This document shows, piece after piece, positions 22,191 through 32,618 of a DNA stretch of 64,000 nucleotides. The stretch comes from Hermatobates lingyangjiaoensis (taxonomy: Eukaryota > Arthropoda > Insecta > Hemiptera > Hermatobatidae): positions 2,180,001-2,244,000 of the forward strand of contig JAPFBL010000119.1 of NCBI GenBank assembly GCA_026182355.1, written 5' to 3'. How positions within the stretch are numbered: position 1 is the stretch's first letter; each line of letters begins with the position of its first letter. Made by a program: the position numbers and the translations under genes. The notes beneath the pieces were generated by a model. The model did no database searches, was not told the DNA's origin, and saw nothing but the letters and a program-made list of their open reading frames with translations.

Positions 22191-22599
22191 ACAACAGAAG
22201 TTTCGAATAGTCATGGAAAGTTGTCTTTCTCTCATATTAAGTCATACTTATAAAGAGTATTTTATTAATCTAAAACAATAGTTAATATTATGTCCACAAG
22301 AATTAACTGGTTTTGATATGTTGATGATGATTATATTTTGCTCAAGAAAAAAAATGTTAACTTACTTTTTACTAATTTAAGCAGCCTGGATCTCAGCATA
22401 ATATTCACTATTGAGACTGTAAGTTATTAATTAAAAACTTTGCTGTTTTTTAAAGTTATTTTGAAGAAGAGAGAGGATTGTTTGAAGTTTCTTGTTTATA
22501 GGAAGCTCCACTCATGTGGCTTCACATTCATTATTATTCTTCCTACCCCACTTTTACTACATGGTCTCTACTTCATCTACTTCATTGATGCTAAATTTA
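22191..22599. other. No gene recognised
   Basis: AT-rich DNA without repeats or ORFs I can support. Confidence 0.5.
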
Positions 22600-23015
22600 A
22601 GTGCAATGTAACCTAGCAGTACGAATTTAATTTGTTCCCAGACCAACCTCGTATTGCGATTCACTCGCATTACGAAGCAATTTCCCGCATTGAAATTAAT
22701 ATGAGAATAAACATCCGTTCCATTCTCAAAATGTCTATTTGTAAGTTCATTTTTTAAACAGAAAACGTTTAATTAGAAGAAATAAACAATAGTGTATGCG
22801 TAATATGAATAATAAAGAAAAATGCAAGAAATAATCATATTTTATTAATCTACTAAACTTAAAACAGAGACAATCTAAGTGTGAGGAAGACTAGGTTGCT
22901 CGTACTGGGAATTTTTTCTCGTCATATGAGACAGAAATTCATGAAAATGGCTGCTCGCACAGCGAATTGCTCATACAATGAGCCACTGGGGCTACGAGGT
23001 TCTATTGTACCTTGA
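22600..23015. mobile_element. Non-autonomous DNA transposon (MITE), degraded
   Basis: The left end TGCAATGTAACCTAGCAGTA and the right end GAGGTTCTATTGTACCT are imperfect inverted repeats. CGAATTTAATTTGTTCCC just inside is shared with 54566 (CGAATTTAATTCGTTC). Inside are GCTCGTACTGGG, CGAATTGCTCATAC and similar words typical of such ends. No target-site duplication could be fixed. Confidence 0.4.
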
Positions 23016-24011
23016 ATCTTTCGTGGATAATATAAAAAACTGGTTGAAAGTAAATCAAATAATGAAACACCTGAGAAAGGCCTTTCAATGTACTAAATTA
23101 CTTGTAATTGAATTTATTCGTGTTCTAGATGGCATTCTATCCTTGTTGAAGTAGTTTGTTATTATTACTGCGCTAAGAATGGCGGGAATTTCAAGATTTG
23201 CCTAGTAAAGCATTTGTTGAATACTAATGAAGGGAGTGTGTAATCTATTCCTTTTTATATTTGCAGACTTAAGAATTATAGACAAACGGGAAAATGGCTA
23301 GAATAACGTATTAACGAAATCAATATGGTATTAAAAGGAAGGAAACATCGAATCATTAATTTTTTCAACTAAAAAATTTAAGCGCTCCATGAACTGGAAA
23401 ACAAAGCTATAGATTTAGTTCAAAAAAGTCCATCATTAAACTTAGTATTATTAAATCTTGTAATATAAAAAAAATAATATAGATAATTTGATTAACATCA
23501 GACCTGATTAAGTAAAAATGAATGGGCATTTCGTAAAGATGGTGGCAAGGCAATTGTTGCCAGACTGACTCTCTCTCGTTATTGGGTTGATTGGCACCTT
23601 ATTGTCTTGCAAGTATTCTTTCATGAAATAAATCAATATTTACATTTTGATTCAACTGCTATCAAATGACTGCTTAAGTCTAGCTGAATCCTGTATAGAA
23701 AATAGACATTCCCATACTATTTATTCAAAGTTAATGACAAAAATATTGTTAATTTGGAAAAACATGAAGAAGAATTTAAATGATTTTTAGATTGATAAAT
23801 TGTTTCCAAGGGTTTAATGAACCAGAAGTGAAATAACAAATCTCTCTCTCAAGGTCACTCTAACGGTCTGATGGATAATTTTTTTACTGTTGATGGTAAT
23901 AACTTAATATTCATTAACTTGTATATTAGAATAATGGCAAGACTCATAATGCAGTCCTTCCAAAACATCATAGTGCAATATAAAATTATTCATTTTATAT
24001 TTGTTAGATGA
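23016..24011. other. No gene recognised
   Basis: AT-rich, no supported features. Confidence 0.5.
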
Positions 24012-24236
24012 ATAGCTACTAACCTACTTCAACTAATCTAACTGCTGCAACTAACAAATTGCTAACAGCAATTGCAACTAATCCAACTAACTGCAACGAA
24101 TACTAACTAATGGTAACTGCAACTGCAACTAATCTAACTAGCTGCAACTAACAAACTGCTAACTGCAATTGCAACTAATCTAACTAACAACCACTAACAA
24201 ACTGCCAACTGCAATTGCAACTAATCTGGCCTGCAG
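24012..24236. repeat. Minisatellite, about four units of 50-55 bp
   Basis: CAACTAATCTAACT, GCAACTAACAAACTGCTAAC and TGCAATTGCAACTAATC recur in order, with one unit rearranged. There is strong A/C-T-A-A-C bias. Confidence 0.85.
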
Positions 24237-24877
24237 TTTATTGTATCTCAGGACTGCAGATCATTTCTGTGATATTAACGCTCTACAGATAACGAATTTT
24301 AATTTTTTTTTTATGCTTAACTTCTATTAACAATTGCTACAATTTCATTTTCGAATGAAAAATAATTTATCATATTAGAAAAAATATCTTTCTACATAAC
24401 TATTATCAGTAGGAAAGATAATTTAATTTCTAGTTTGATTTGGTTTAGTATTGAGTTTTGTTTTTCAATAAAGTTGAGTTGATGTTAACAGTCTTTACTG
24501 AAGTCCAGGAGTGAGGCAGAGTTAAACAACTCTATGGTTTCACTCAAGACGTCTGTAATTGACTAAGGCTGGATAAATGCTGTTGTCGCTTGTTAACAAC
24601 CGACTGACCTTGTCTCGTCTTCATTCGGTTACTAGTATAAAAATAGACATCAAGGCAATTTGTCGAATAGTCCATCTAAGCGGCTGGTATTTCTGAAAGT
24701 GATATTATATAATGTTTATATTAAGCCTGCTCCATATATACTTCATCCCTTTAAGAACAACGGTTAGAAATAACAAAAGACACAAAAGATACTCACCTTT
24801 TACAAAATAGCAACAGAAATATGAAATAAAATTTATGAAAAACTGATTATTTTAGAGCAAAATTTAAACTTATTAAT
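24237..24877. other. No gene recognised
   Basis: AT-rich with a slightly GC-richer part at 24490-24620. No ORF or repeat identified. Confidence 0.5.
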
Positions 24878-25262
24878 AAGAATCCAGTTTTCTTGGAGAG
24901 TTTTATTAATAATATATTGTCTGCTTTATTACGAGTAGAAAAAAACTATGTTAAATCAAGTTTATACACAAGACTAGGGAGAGTCAATGACCCATGATAC
25001 GGTAAAACTACAGAATTTGACAATGAACCGGGATCAGTTCAAATATTGGAGAGAGTTTGTTTAGCACCCTTTACAGCTAAGCCGATATAAGAGGAGGGGT
25101 ATTTTAATGATACGGCAATTGACGTAATGTTATTAACCTGATCATTAAGGAATTCAGAAGAGCACACTCTTAACGCCCTCAAAAACTCATATTTCTGTTT
25201 TTAGAAATATGTTTTTTAGGGCGTTAAGAGTGTGCTCCCCTTCCTTAATGATGAGACTAATA
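24878..25262 (-). pseudogene. PLE-A coding remnant with an inverted end
   Basis: 24878-25196 matches 21059-21385 (the region before and into the GIY-YIG domain) with many substitutions. From about 25200 to 25262 the first part of the same sequence is repeated in inverted orientation (AGGGCGTTAAGAGTGTGCTC), so the copy folds back on itself at its 5' end. Confidence 0.6.
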
Positions 25263-25724
25263 ACATAAAGATTTAAATAATATTATTATAAATAATTAAT
25301 GGCAAAATATCTGTACTAAATATTTTAATAATAATAATAATTTTAGGAAAAATCTGAAACACCTTGTCGATTGAAAATTTTATTCTGAATAACATTTATC
25401 TAAAATAGCTTTCTCTGTAACGACATTTTGTTTTTGTGTTCATGTACATAACTGTAAAATTACGGATACACTTTTATTTAGTGATGTGAATTATGTTATG
25501 TTTTATTTGAAATTTGTTTTTAAAGAATTCCAATTAAGCTAAAAAGAACATTAGATTTCTACCGTACAAAAATAAGAAAAAGCTTTGATAACATTTAAAT
25601 TGTTGAAAAAATAATCCAAATTTTATAAAAAAAATTGTTTACACAATTTTAAACACAATTTAGGAACTATTAGGAAAATACAACAATCAAATATCTCCCT
25701 CTACCTTTATATATATATTTATTA
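25263..25724. other. No gene recognised
   Basis: AT-rich, no supported features. Confidence 0.5.
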
Positions 25725-25900
25725 ATGATCAAACTACAATATGAAATGGGGAAAAAAAGACTAAGATCTTTAAATCGTAACAAGCGGTCTTCGTCAGAAT
25801 CAAGAACCCAAGAGTTGGGTTTTTGACTCTGACGAAGACCCCTTGTTGCGGTTGAAAGGTTTTAGTCTTTTTTCCCCGTTTTATATTGTGGTTTGATTGT
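25725..25900. mobile_element. PLE-A fold-back
   Basis: Arms of about 80 bp from ATGATCAAACTACAATATG to TATATTGTGGTTTGAT around AACCCAAGAGTTGGGTT. The right arm has CTCTGACGAAGACC. The tail is short and lacks CACGTG. Confidence 0.65.
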
Positions 25901-25912
25901 TATTTCTCATAA

Positions 25913-26195
25913 ATTGACGATGGCAATAGCCTCTTCTAAGAGGGTAGACAGCTAGCGGATAGTTTTTTATTCTTTCTTACTGTACTCCTTTGTTTCTCCT
26001 CTCTGGACATTTTGTCCTTTCCTGCACTTTCACCCTTTTAAAGTACCACTCTACTCTCCCACTCCTCTCAACCCCTCTCCAGATGTTTCTGTATCTAGTG
26101 TTTTAGTCGGGTTTTTGACTCTGACGAAGACCACTTGTTAAGGTTGAAAGATCTTAGTCTTTTTTTCCCTTCTCATTTTGTAGTTTGATTAAAAC
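25913..26195 (+). mobile_element. PLE-A 3' end with last codons
   Basis: Starts in the last codons (A-I-A-S-S-K-R-V-D-S, stop TAG near 25954). It continues through the 3' UTR (matching 20580-20720 in reverse) and ends in CTCTGACGAAGACC, GGTTGAAAGATCTTAG, TTTGTAGTTTGATT. It directly follows the fold-back on its left. Confidence 0.65.
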
Positions 26196-26569
26196 GAAGG
26201 TAGTACACAAATAGACAAAGGAATACTGGCACAAATATTGTAAGTAAAGATATATAATTGAGTGTACACTAATATTTGAAGTTTCAAATTTCTGTTTTCA
26301 ACTTGAAGATTTATTTTAGTTTGAAGTTCGACTTACAAATAGAGAAAGACCGAGTACACCGATACAGAGACGGTTTCAAACAGCAGTACAGCTATGACGT
26401 GCGGTTGAAAGGTGATCAGGGGGGAAAGAATTAAAGATTATAGATAAAGGTGAAAAAGACGGGTATAAAATAAGGAATAAAGGAACTTATAAATATAACT
26501 GAAGAAGGAAAGTAACGAACTAAAAATATTAGGTAACATGAAAATTTTAAAATATATATATATATATTT
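26196..26569. other. No gene recognised
   Basis: Mixed composition, purine-rich at 26400-26520. No supported feature. Confidence 0.5.
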
Positions 26570-26715
26570 GGGTTACTAGCCGTTGCGTCTAAACGTGCTT
26601 GGTCTCCCTTTCTCTTTTCTCCTGAAGACGGATTACCCGAAAATTTGAGTTTGTAAGTGTGTTTCTTTACTTTTTGTGCTACCTATCTTCAATTTTGAAC
26701 TAATATATATATATA
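26570..26715 (+). mobile_element. PLE-type end, family F
   Basis: CTCCCTTTCTCTTTTCTCC, CTGAAGA at 26622, then GGATTACCC, GAAAATTTGAG and TTCAATTTTGAAC. It matches the right arm of 15936-16120. Confidence 0.6.
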
Positions 26716-26739
26716 AAGCTGTTTAGAGCAACTAATCAA

Positions 26740-27095
26740 ACGATTAAAAGAAAAGAACATGAAGAGAGAAGAATACAATTTACTTCAATATTTCGACCTT
26801 GTCTTCATCAGGAGAAGTAGAAGATAAAGAGATGATTTCTGTACGGCAGGCAAATAGCAACTCCTATATACCAATACATATATAGTATATGCGACTACTA
26901 TATATATAAGATAAGGAGAGATACATAGATAAGGAAGAACTAATACTTCTCTTTTGTTTTGCTCTTTGTTAGGAAAACAAATAGAAGAAAACTTAAGGCA
27001 CCATGACAGAAACAATTGAAACAATCTCTCTAATTTGAATCGAAGCATTTGATCTTCGTCTGATTTTGTCCTGGAAACCAGTGGAATCAAAAATA
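26740..27095 (-). mobile_element. PLE-type end, family C-like
   Basis: On the minus strand CTGATGA at 26805-26811, one A, the hairpin GAC-AAG-GTC, GAAATATTGAAGTAAATTG. The DNA before it (to about 27095) may be its 3' UTR. The minus-strand ORF there has no recognised domain. Confidence 0.5.
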
Positions 27096-28202
27096 TTTTG
27101 AACTGTGTTAGTTTTTCAATATTTATGTATTTCTCAAAAATTAGATTTAGTAAATTATTCTGTGTTTTAACCAGTGAGATTGTTTTCTGACTTTAATGTA
27201 AGCATATAGTATAAATTCGCAGATATAAAACACATACAAGGGACTGCAAAAACCTCTCTATTACATTTCAAATTATGTTGTCACAAGGCAGATAGATGTG
27301 AGCCAATCTGAATACAAGTGAGAACTGAACTAAACTGAAGTGTCATTCAAGAGGAACTATATCAGTATTGCCAACTTCTTAAAATTTAATAATAAAATTA
27401 GTATTACATTATTTAAATGGCGTCGTTTAAATTTTATTAAAATATAAATTTATCCAATATCTTTTGTTTGGCTCCATTTCATGTTTTTCTAGTTTTTTAT
27501 TTTTTTTAACTCTACAAATAAAAAATGAACAATATCTAACATAAACCTTTAAAATACCTACACACATTTGTTTTTATTTAAATGCAGCTAACAAATGTTG
27601 GCAACTATATTCAGGTAATACTATTCTTGATCTACAGAATGTTTAAAATATCTTCAAATTGGAATTTTATTTAACATAACTCAATAAATTAAACATTTCT
27701 TCAGCAAATTGAACATTTTGACAGAAACCTCAATAACATATTTAAATAAGTATTACTTGTAAAAAAACAAAATAGAACTACAGCAGAGCACAAATAATCC
27801 ATAAAGGTTTCTATAATGACCAGTAAATAAATTCTAGTAAATAGTCTAGTAAAACATGTCTTGTTGAAGAACAACCAAAACATGACATTAAGATTTAATC
27901 AATTCTGTTAAACTTTAAAAAGTGAATTGTAAATATAATAATAATGGTTTACCAATTTTTTAATTTAATGATTAATAACAGTTAATTTGGTGGTTTATTT
28001 GTTTGTAATTTGTATTTACTGATTCATATTATATTGAATAGAAAAAATATTAATAAATTTGTCATACTCTTTTATAAGGAAGCAACAATGTTATTTAGCG
28101 TGTGTTAAAATAATTGTCTGCTATCAAACAGCTTAATTACTAGTAAATAACCGTAATTTAGTTGCAATTGTTATTATTATCTTGCTGTTCGTCCTTTTGC
28201 AG
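27096..28202. other. No gene recognised
   Basis: AT-rich, no supported features. Confidence 0.5.
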
Positions 28203-28303
28203 TGGTTTCCATCTTTTGCGAGGCCAATGCTCTCTCTTTACAATCCCTGCAATCGGAAATGCTAAAATTGAATGTGGTCTTCCGTAGTATGGACTTCCAC
28301 TGA
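28203..28303 (+). other. Candidate short exon (speculative)
   Basis: A good acceptor (GTTCGTCCTTTTGCAG, ending 28202) opens a frame reading V-S-I-F-C-E-A-N-A-L-S-L-Q-S-L-Q, ending S-M-D-F-H and TGA at 28301. Base composition is higher in GC than the surroundings. No homology was recognised. Confidence 0.15.
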
Positions 28304-29746
28304 ACAAGTTGAAACAATGTGGGCGTTTAAAATGCTACACGTCTAGATACTGACGATATAATTTAAAAAAAAAATGTTCACTTTATTAAAAGATAACTAG
28401 ATGACAAAAAAAAAGAAGCTATATACTAGGTAGTCATACCCTATTTTTAAATGTTTTTTAAGATAATCGTAAACATTCTCTAAATACATTGCATTTTCAT
28501 TTATTGAGATTTGAATTTTCTTAAGTAACTTTTAATTAAGTAACTTTCCTGGTATTTTTTATTATTTCAGAACAATTTAATTTAGTTTACATGTATGATA
28601 TATATTTTATTAATTTTGAAGTAATGAAACTTACAAAAGTATGGCTATTTTCAATTATTGCATTATAGACTGTCGTTGTTATAATAATCCTAAGTAACAT
28701 TTTTTGTAATTTACCTGAGCTTCATTTTGAATACAATTTACACGCTCGAAGCTTTCAGCCAAATGTTGATAATCCTGGAAGCCTTATGAATAAAAAATAG
28801 ATGTATCTACTTTATATCTAAAAAGATATACGAAACAAATTTAGAAAATACTTATTAAACAGTTACTATAAATGAAGTTGAAATAAAAAAAACACAATTT
28901 AGAACAGAGTGTTTTACGTATAGAGAAAACATATAAAAACTGACATACAAAATTAGGAACAGCGAATTCCATTTTTACAGGGAATGTATTAAAGCAATAT
29001 TTAAAAAAAAAAAATTCCAATACAAAGAAAATTGTAGCAACAATAAAGGAAACACTCCTACAATACAGGACACGAATTTGACTTTCAGAAGAACTAGATT
29101 TTAAATAAAAGAAAAATACACAACAAGAAATATAAATTAATAGATATGATTTAGTGAATGTAGTGACTTTAATAATTTAATTTACTCAATATAGTGAAAC
29201 TCTAAATTGATGGAGAATTCAAAATGAATGTAGAAGAACTGAGCACAATCAAGTCTAATCTCGTGTTTTTGCAGTCGTCCTTCTTCAGATGCAGTTTCGA
29301 AACAATGATGTATTCATAACCTTCTACTACAGTTTTAAAAAATGTTTTTGTGAAATATTCTGATTAGTGTATAATTTTATCTTTTTTTTTAATTTATTGT
29401 TTTTCATGTGAAAAATCTTAGAGATCACCAACTATTGTTTAAAAGCTTGATGGTCATAAATTATTTTGATAAATTAATTACTGATGATTTATAAAAGAGC
29501 TGTTGATATTTATTTATCTTTATTTGACTTTTAAGGTAAAGGTGTTCTGGTGATAATATACTTTTATATTAAAAATAAGTAGAGACAAAAGATCAATGTG
29601 AAGTGGATTATCCAGGTTGTTAATTCATAATAAAATTAATAATAAATTAAAAAGTAATTAACTTCTAAGTGTTGATAGATAAGATAATAATAAGTAATAT
29701 TGAAGTGAGAAAAAATCATTTGCTGAATGATCAGTGGGATTATTGG
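28304..29746. other. No gene recognised
   Basis: AT-rich, no supported features. Confidence 0.5.
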
Positions 29747-29945
29747 AAAGATAGAGAGGGAGTTAGTGAGAGAGACTGAGATAGAGAGAGTGAGAGAGAG
29801 AAGAGAGGGAGAGAGAGAGATATTAATAGTGAGAAATGGTGAAAGATTGCATGGGTGAAATAGAAGGAAGAAAGAGAGAAAGGATAAAGGAGAAAGATAA
29901 AGGAGAGAAATGATAAAGAAAGAGAGAAAGGGCAAAAAATTTGCT
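29747..29945. repeat. Polypurine tract (GA-rich)
   Basis: About 200 bp almost all A and G on the plus strand, with GAGAGAGA cores. The minus-strand ORFs here (Ser/Leu/Phe-rich) are artefacts of the composition. Confidence 0.85.
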
Positions 29946-30312
29946 GATTATGAAAATGGAAGAGATGTAGAAAAAGTACATCCAACAATACTTCAATCTT
30001 TGAAGTTAAAAAACATGCAGTTCTAATTAGTAGTGATGGCAATTAGTATAGTAGTAGTATCAAAACTTAACTAGAGTTTCAAGTTTATTTATATACCTCC
30101 AAAAGAAAATAATTTTTTAAAAATATCGCATAAAATATAGGCTGAAATATTAATAATATAATTGACATTCTTAGCCTTCGGTGTTTTCCATTATTTCGTC
30201 ATAATGAAATATAATATTTATGTCTATCGTAATGAAAAAGAAGTAGTAATATAAATCTGTTTAATATTTATATAACTTCATGTTAGCTTTAAAAAATACT
30301 GTTTTATATTTT

Positions 30313-30510
30313 AGTAATGTCTCCTGTAAAAATTGTATGTACATTTTCAGAAACTTTTTAGGTTTAATAAATAAAAGACTACAAGGTAGTAATGACTCCT
30401 ATAACATGAGTAACTACATTTTCAGCAACTTTACAGGTATAATAAACAAAGGAATTCTAGGTAGAAATTATTCCTGTAACATGATTTCAAAACCTTTTCA
30501 TGTTTAATAG
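30313..30510 (+). repeat. 75-bp tandem repeat, 2.6 units, in frame
   Basis: Units start at 30313, 30388 and 30463. They keep one reading frame open for 75 codons (30280-30507), giving a 25-residue repeat: S-N-x-S at the start, Y-I-F-x-N-F-x-G-(L/I)-I-N-K in the middle, and x-G at the end. No domain was recognised. Because the period is a multiple of three, an open frame in one unit carries over to the next, so this may be a simple minisatellite. Confidence 0.6.
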
Positions 30511-30554
30511 ACAAAAGACTATTAGGGAGTACTCATTTTTTTTTAGTACAGTGC

Positions 30555-30715
30555 TTGTAAAAGTTTGAAAAGTAGATAAGGAGTGAAAGAGAAAGTGAGA
30601 GAGAGATCGAGAAGAATTGAGAAAGGCTGAGGAGGAGAGGTGGTAAAAGTGAATATAAAGGGTGACAGAGAGTAAGAAAGAAAGAGCAATTTTCCTGATT
30701 GTATGAGTGAAAAAA
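30555..30715. repeat. Polypurine tract
   Basis: A second A/G-rich tract, less pure than 29747-29945. Confidence 0.75.
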
Positions 30716-31472
30716 AAATTATATAAAAAAAACATCCAAACACAAATCTTTAACATTAAAAAAGAAATTAATTTAGACTATTTTGAAATACCTAGTTATC
30801 GATCGAAGTCAGAAGATGTTAAAAGCAAAGCAGACTATTTGAAGGGAACAATAAGGCGTTTTTTTTTTCATTTTGAGTTTAGTACACGAAGCATTGAAGA
30901 GCTTGCAATTTCTTTGGAAGCCTAGATGGATGGTCCTTGGTCCTCACCTTTGTTAGTTGATCTTTCTTTGTCATTACTTACACAGCCAAACACTCCTCCT
31001 TCAGCCATCACTTATCTTAATCAATACATCGCAGACGCTACCTCATAGTGTTTCAAACCAAAAATACTCGTAAATTTCCAATCATTAAAAGCTAGCGTAT
31101 TGAATATGTAATATAAAATATTCGCTGTTATTTAGTTCATTTCTATAATTCAAAAACATCAAACAAATAACTAAAATAAAAAATTAAATTCTTAAGGAGA
31201 ATTTAAATTCTCAGAAAGGATGTTTTCTTTAAAACTGCAGTATTTTAAATTAAGTAGTTCATTAAAAAAGATAACATTATTATGCAAGAATTTTTGAAAC
31301 TCCTTTGAAATTGGTTATATTATTTGCTTACTAAATTTTAGAACGGTGTATACTCAGTTTTTCTAACGTGTTATCAAATTTATGAACACCAGTTTAATAT
31401 AATAATTATATTAATATCGCTGGTGTTATTTCTCTCTACTACTGACGGAGTTTTAACTGTATGAGTAGTTAG
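30716..31472. other. No gene recognised
   Basis: AT-rich, no supported features. Confidence 0.45.
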
Positions 31473-31873
31473 TTATTTACTTAAGTCAGACACTAAGAAA
31501 GGCAAAATGGAATAGTGGAGTTCTTTGAATTGGTGTCTGACGATGAAAGGCTGCTCAATGTGAGTTGTCATTGAGGACTCATCGTTCCCCCTCATAATAT
31601 TAAGAGTGGAATATGATGATATGGTCCTTTTGGCAGGTGTTGGCCACTTTGGGCTGATAAAGCCAGCGTCAGGTCTGATGTTTGGCTGGAGATTGGTTTT
31701 ATCTTTATTCTCTTTACCCATTTACTATGCATTTTTGCCTTTCATTGCTAATTCCTCTTTAATTACTTCTTTATTTTGAAGACCTCTGGGCTTATGCTGT
31801 TGTTGATGTAAGTCACAGAGGTCTGTCAACGATATCCCGGCTACCGATTCGTTTTCGTCATCCATAGGCAAGT
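31473..31873 (-). pseudogene. Coding-like ORF broken by two adjacent stops, family unknown
   Basis: On the minus strand an ATG near 31873 (CCT-ATG-G context, in-frame stop upstream once the MITE is removed) starts M-D-D-E-N-E-S-V-A-G-I-S-L-T-D-L. It runs 46 codons to TAG-TAA near 31725, then continues in the same frame for 82 codons (M-G-K-E-N-K-D-K-T-N, later R-P-D-A-G-F-I-S-P-K-W-P) to TAA at 31473. Codon use and amino-acid mix look like real protein on both sides of the stops. No domain was recognised. It could be a retrotransposon gag N-terminus or a dead host exon. A hAT MITE sits just upstream. Confidence 0.4.
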
Positions 31874-31886
31874 GGTTTGTCTATTG

Positions 31887-32424
31887 CAGAAGTTTTCAAC
31901 CTTCGTTTACTTGCGGACCCCCTGAGAGCTATTTTACAATCTTTGCTCCCCCACTTCCACGTCAGCCTTCCACCAACCCCTCCCATCGGATACTTAAGAA
32001 ATGTAATTATTGAAAGGAATATTTGTTTTTGTGTAAATGAAAAAAGTAACTATGAAATAATTTTATTTCATTTACAACTTGATGTTGAACTACAAACATA
32101 TTTTTTAATCAATAGCAAAATATTTCTTTATTAACATTTTATAAAGTATGCTAAAATGAATTGTAAATGAGTCAGTTTTGAGTACAACATAGACAAAAAT
32201 TGTAACAGAACATTTTAAAACATTGGAACATTATAAGAAACTGACGAGGATATTGGGCTTATGTTTTAATTATTATGTTTGAATATTCTAACTAATATAC
32301 GCATAGATATACATAGAGCATGAACAACGCACCATGGACCCTGAAGATACTATCTTCCTCGTTGACCCCCAGTAACCCTCTGTGGACCCCTGAGAGTCTA
32401 TATCAACCACGTTGAGAACAACTG
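31887..32424. mobile_element. hAT-type MITE, 538 bp, with 8-bp target-site duplication
   Basis: The left end CAGAAGTTTTCAACC and the right end GTTGAGAACAACTG are inverted and continue inward (GCGGACCCCCTGAGAG at left, GGACCCCTGAGAGTC at right). The flanks are GTCTATTG (31879-31886) and GTCCATTG (32425-32432), an 8-bp duplication with one mismatch, as expected for hAT insertions. The interior is AT-rich and encodes no transposase. Confidence 0.85.
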
Positions 32425-32618
32425 GTCCATTGTTATAGGCCGAAAGAGTCCCATATAATAAGAATCACTCTAGTTTTTTTAACCATAGTATAATCAAAAG
32501 GCTAAGATAATTAAGGTAATTAAACCAATTATAATTATATATAATGAATAGATCTGATGCTATAGATAGCATTCCTCTCTCCAACAATAAGCACGGAATA
32601 ATATTACAAACTTCCATA

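Noticed and set aside
29636..30042. Ser/Leu/Phe-rich minus-strand ORFs as secreted or membrane proteins
   Set aside because: They come from the purine tract and have no domain or codon signal.
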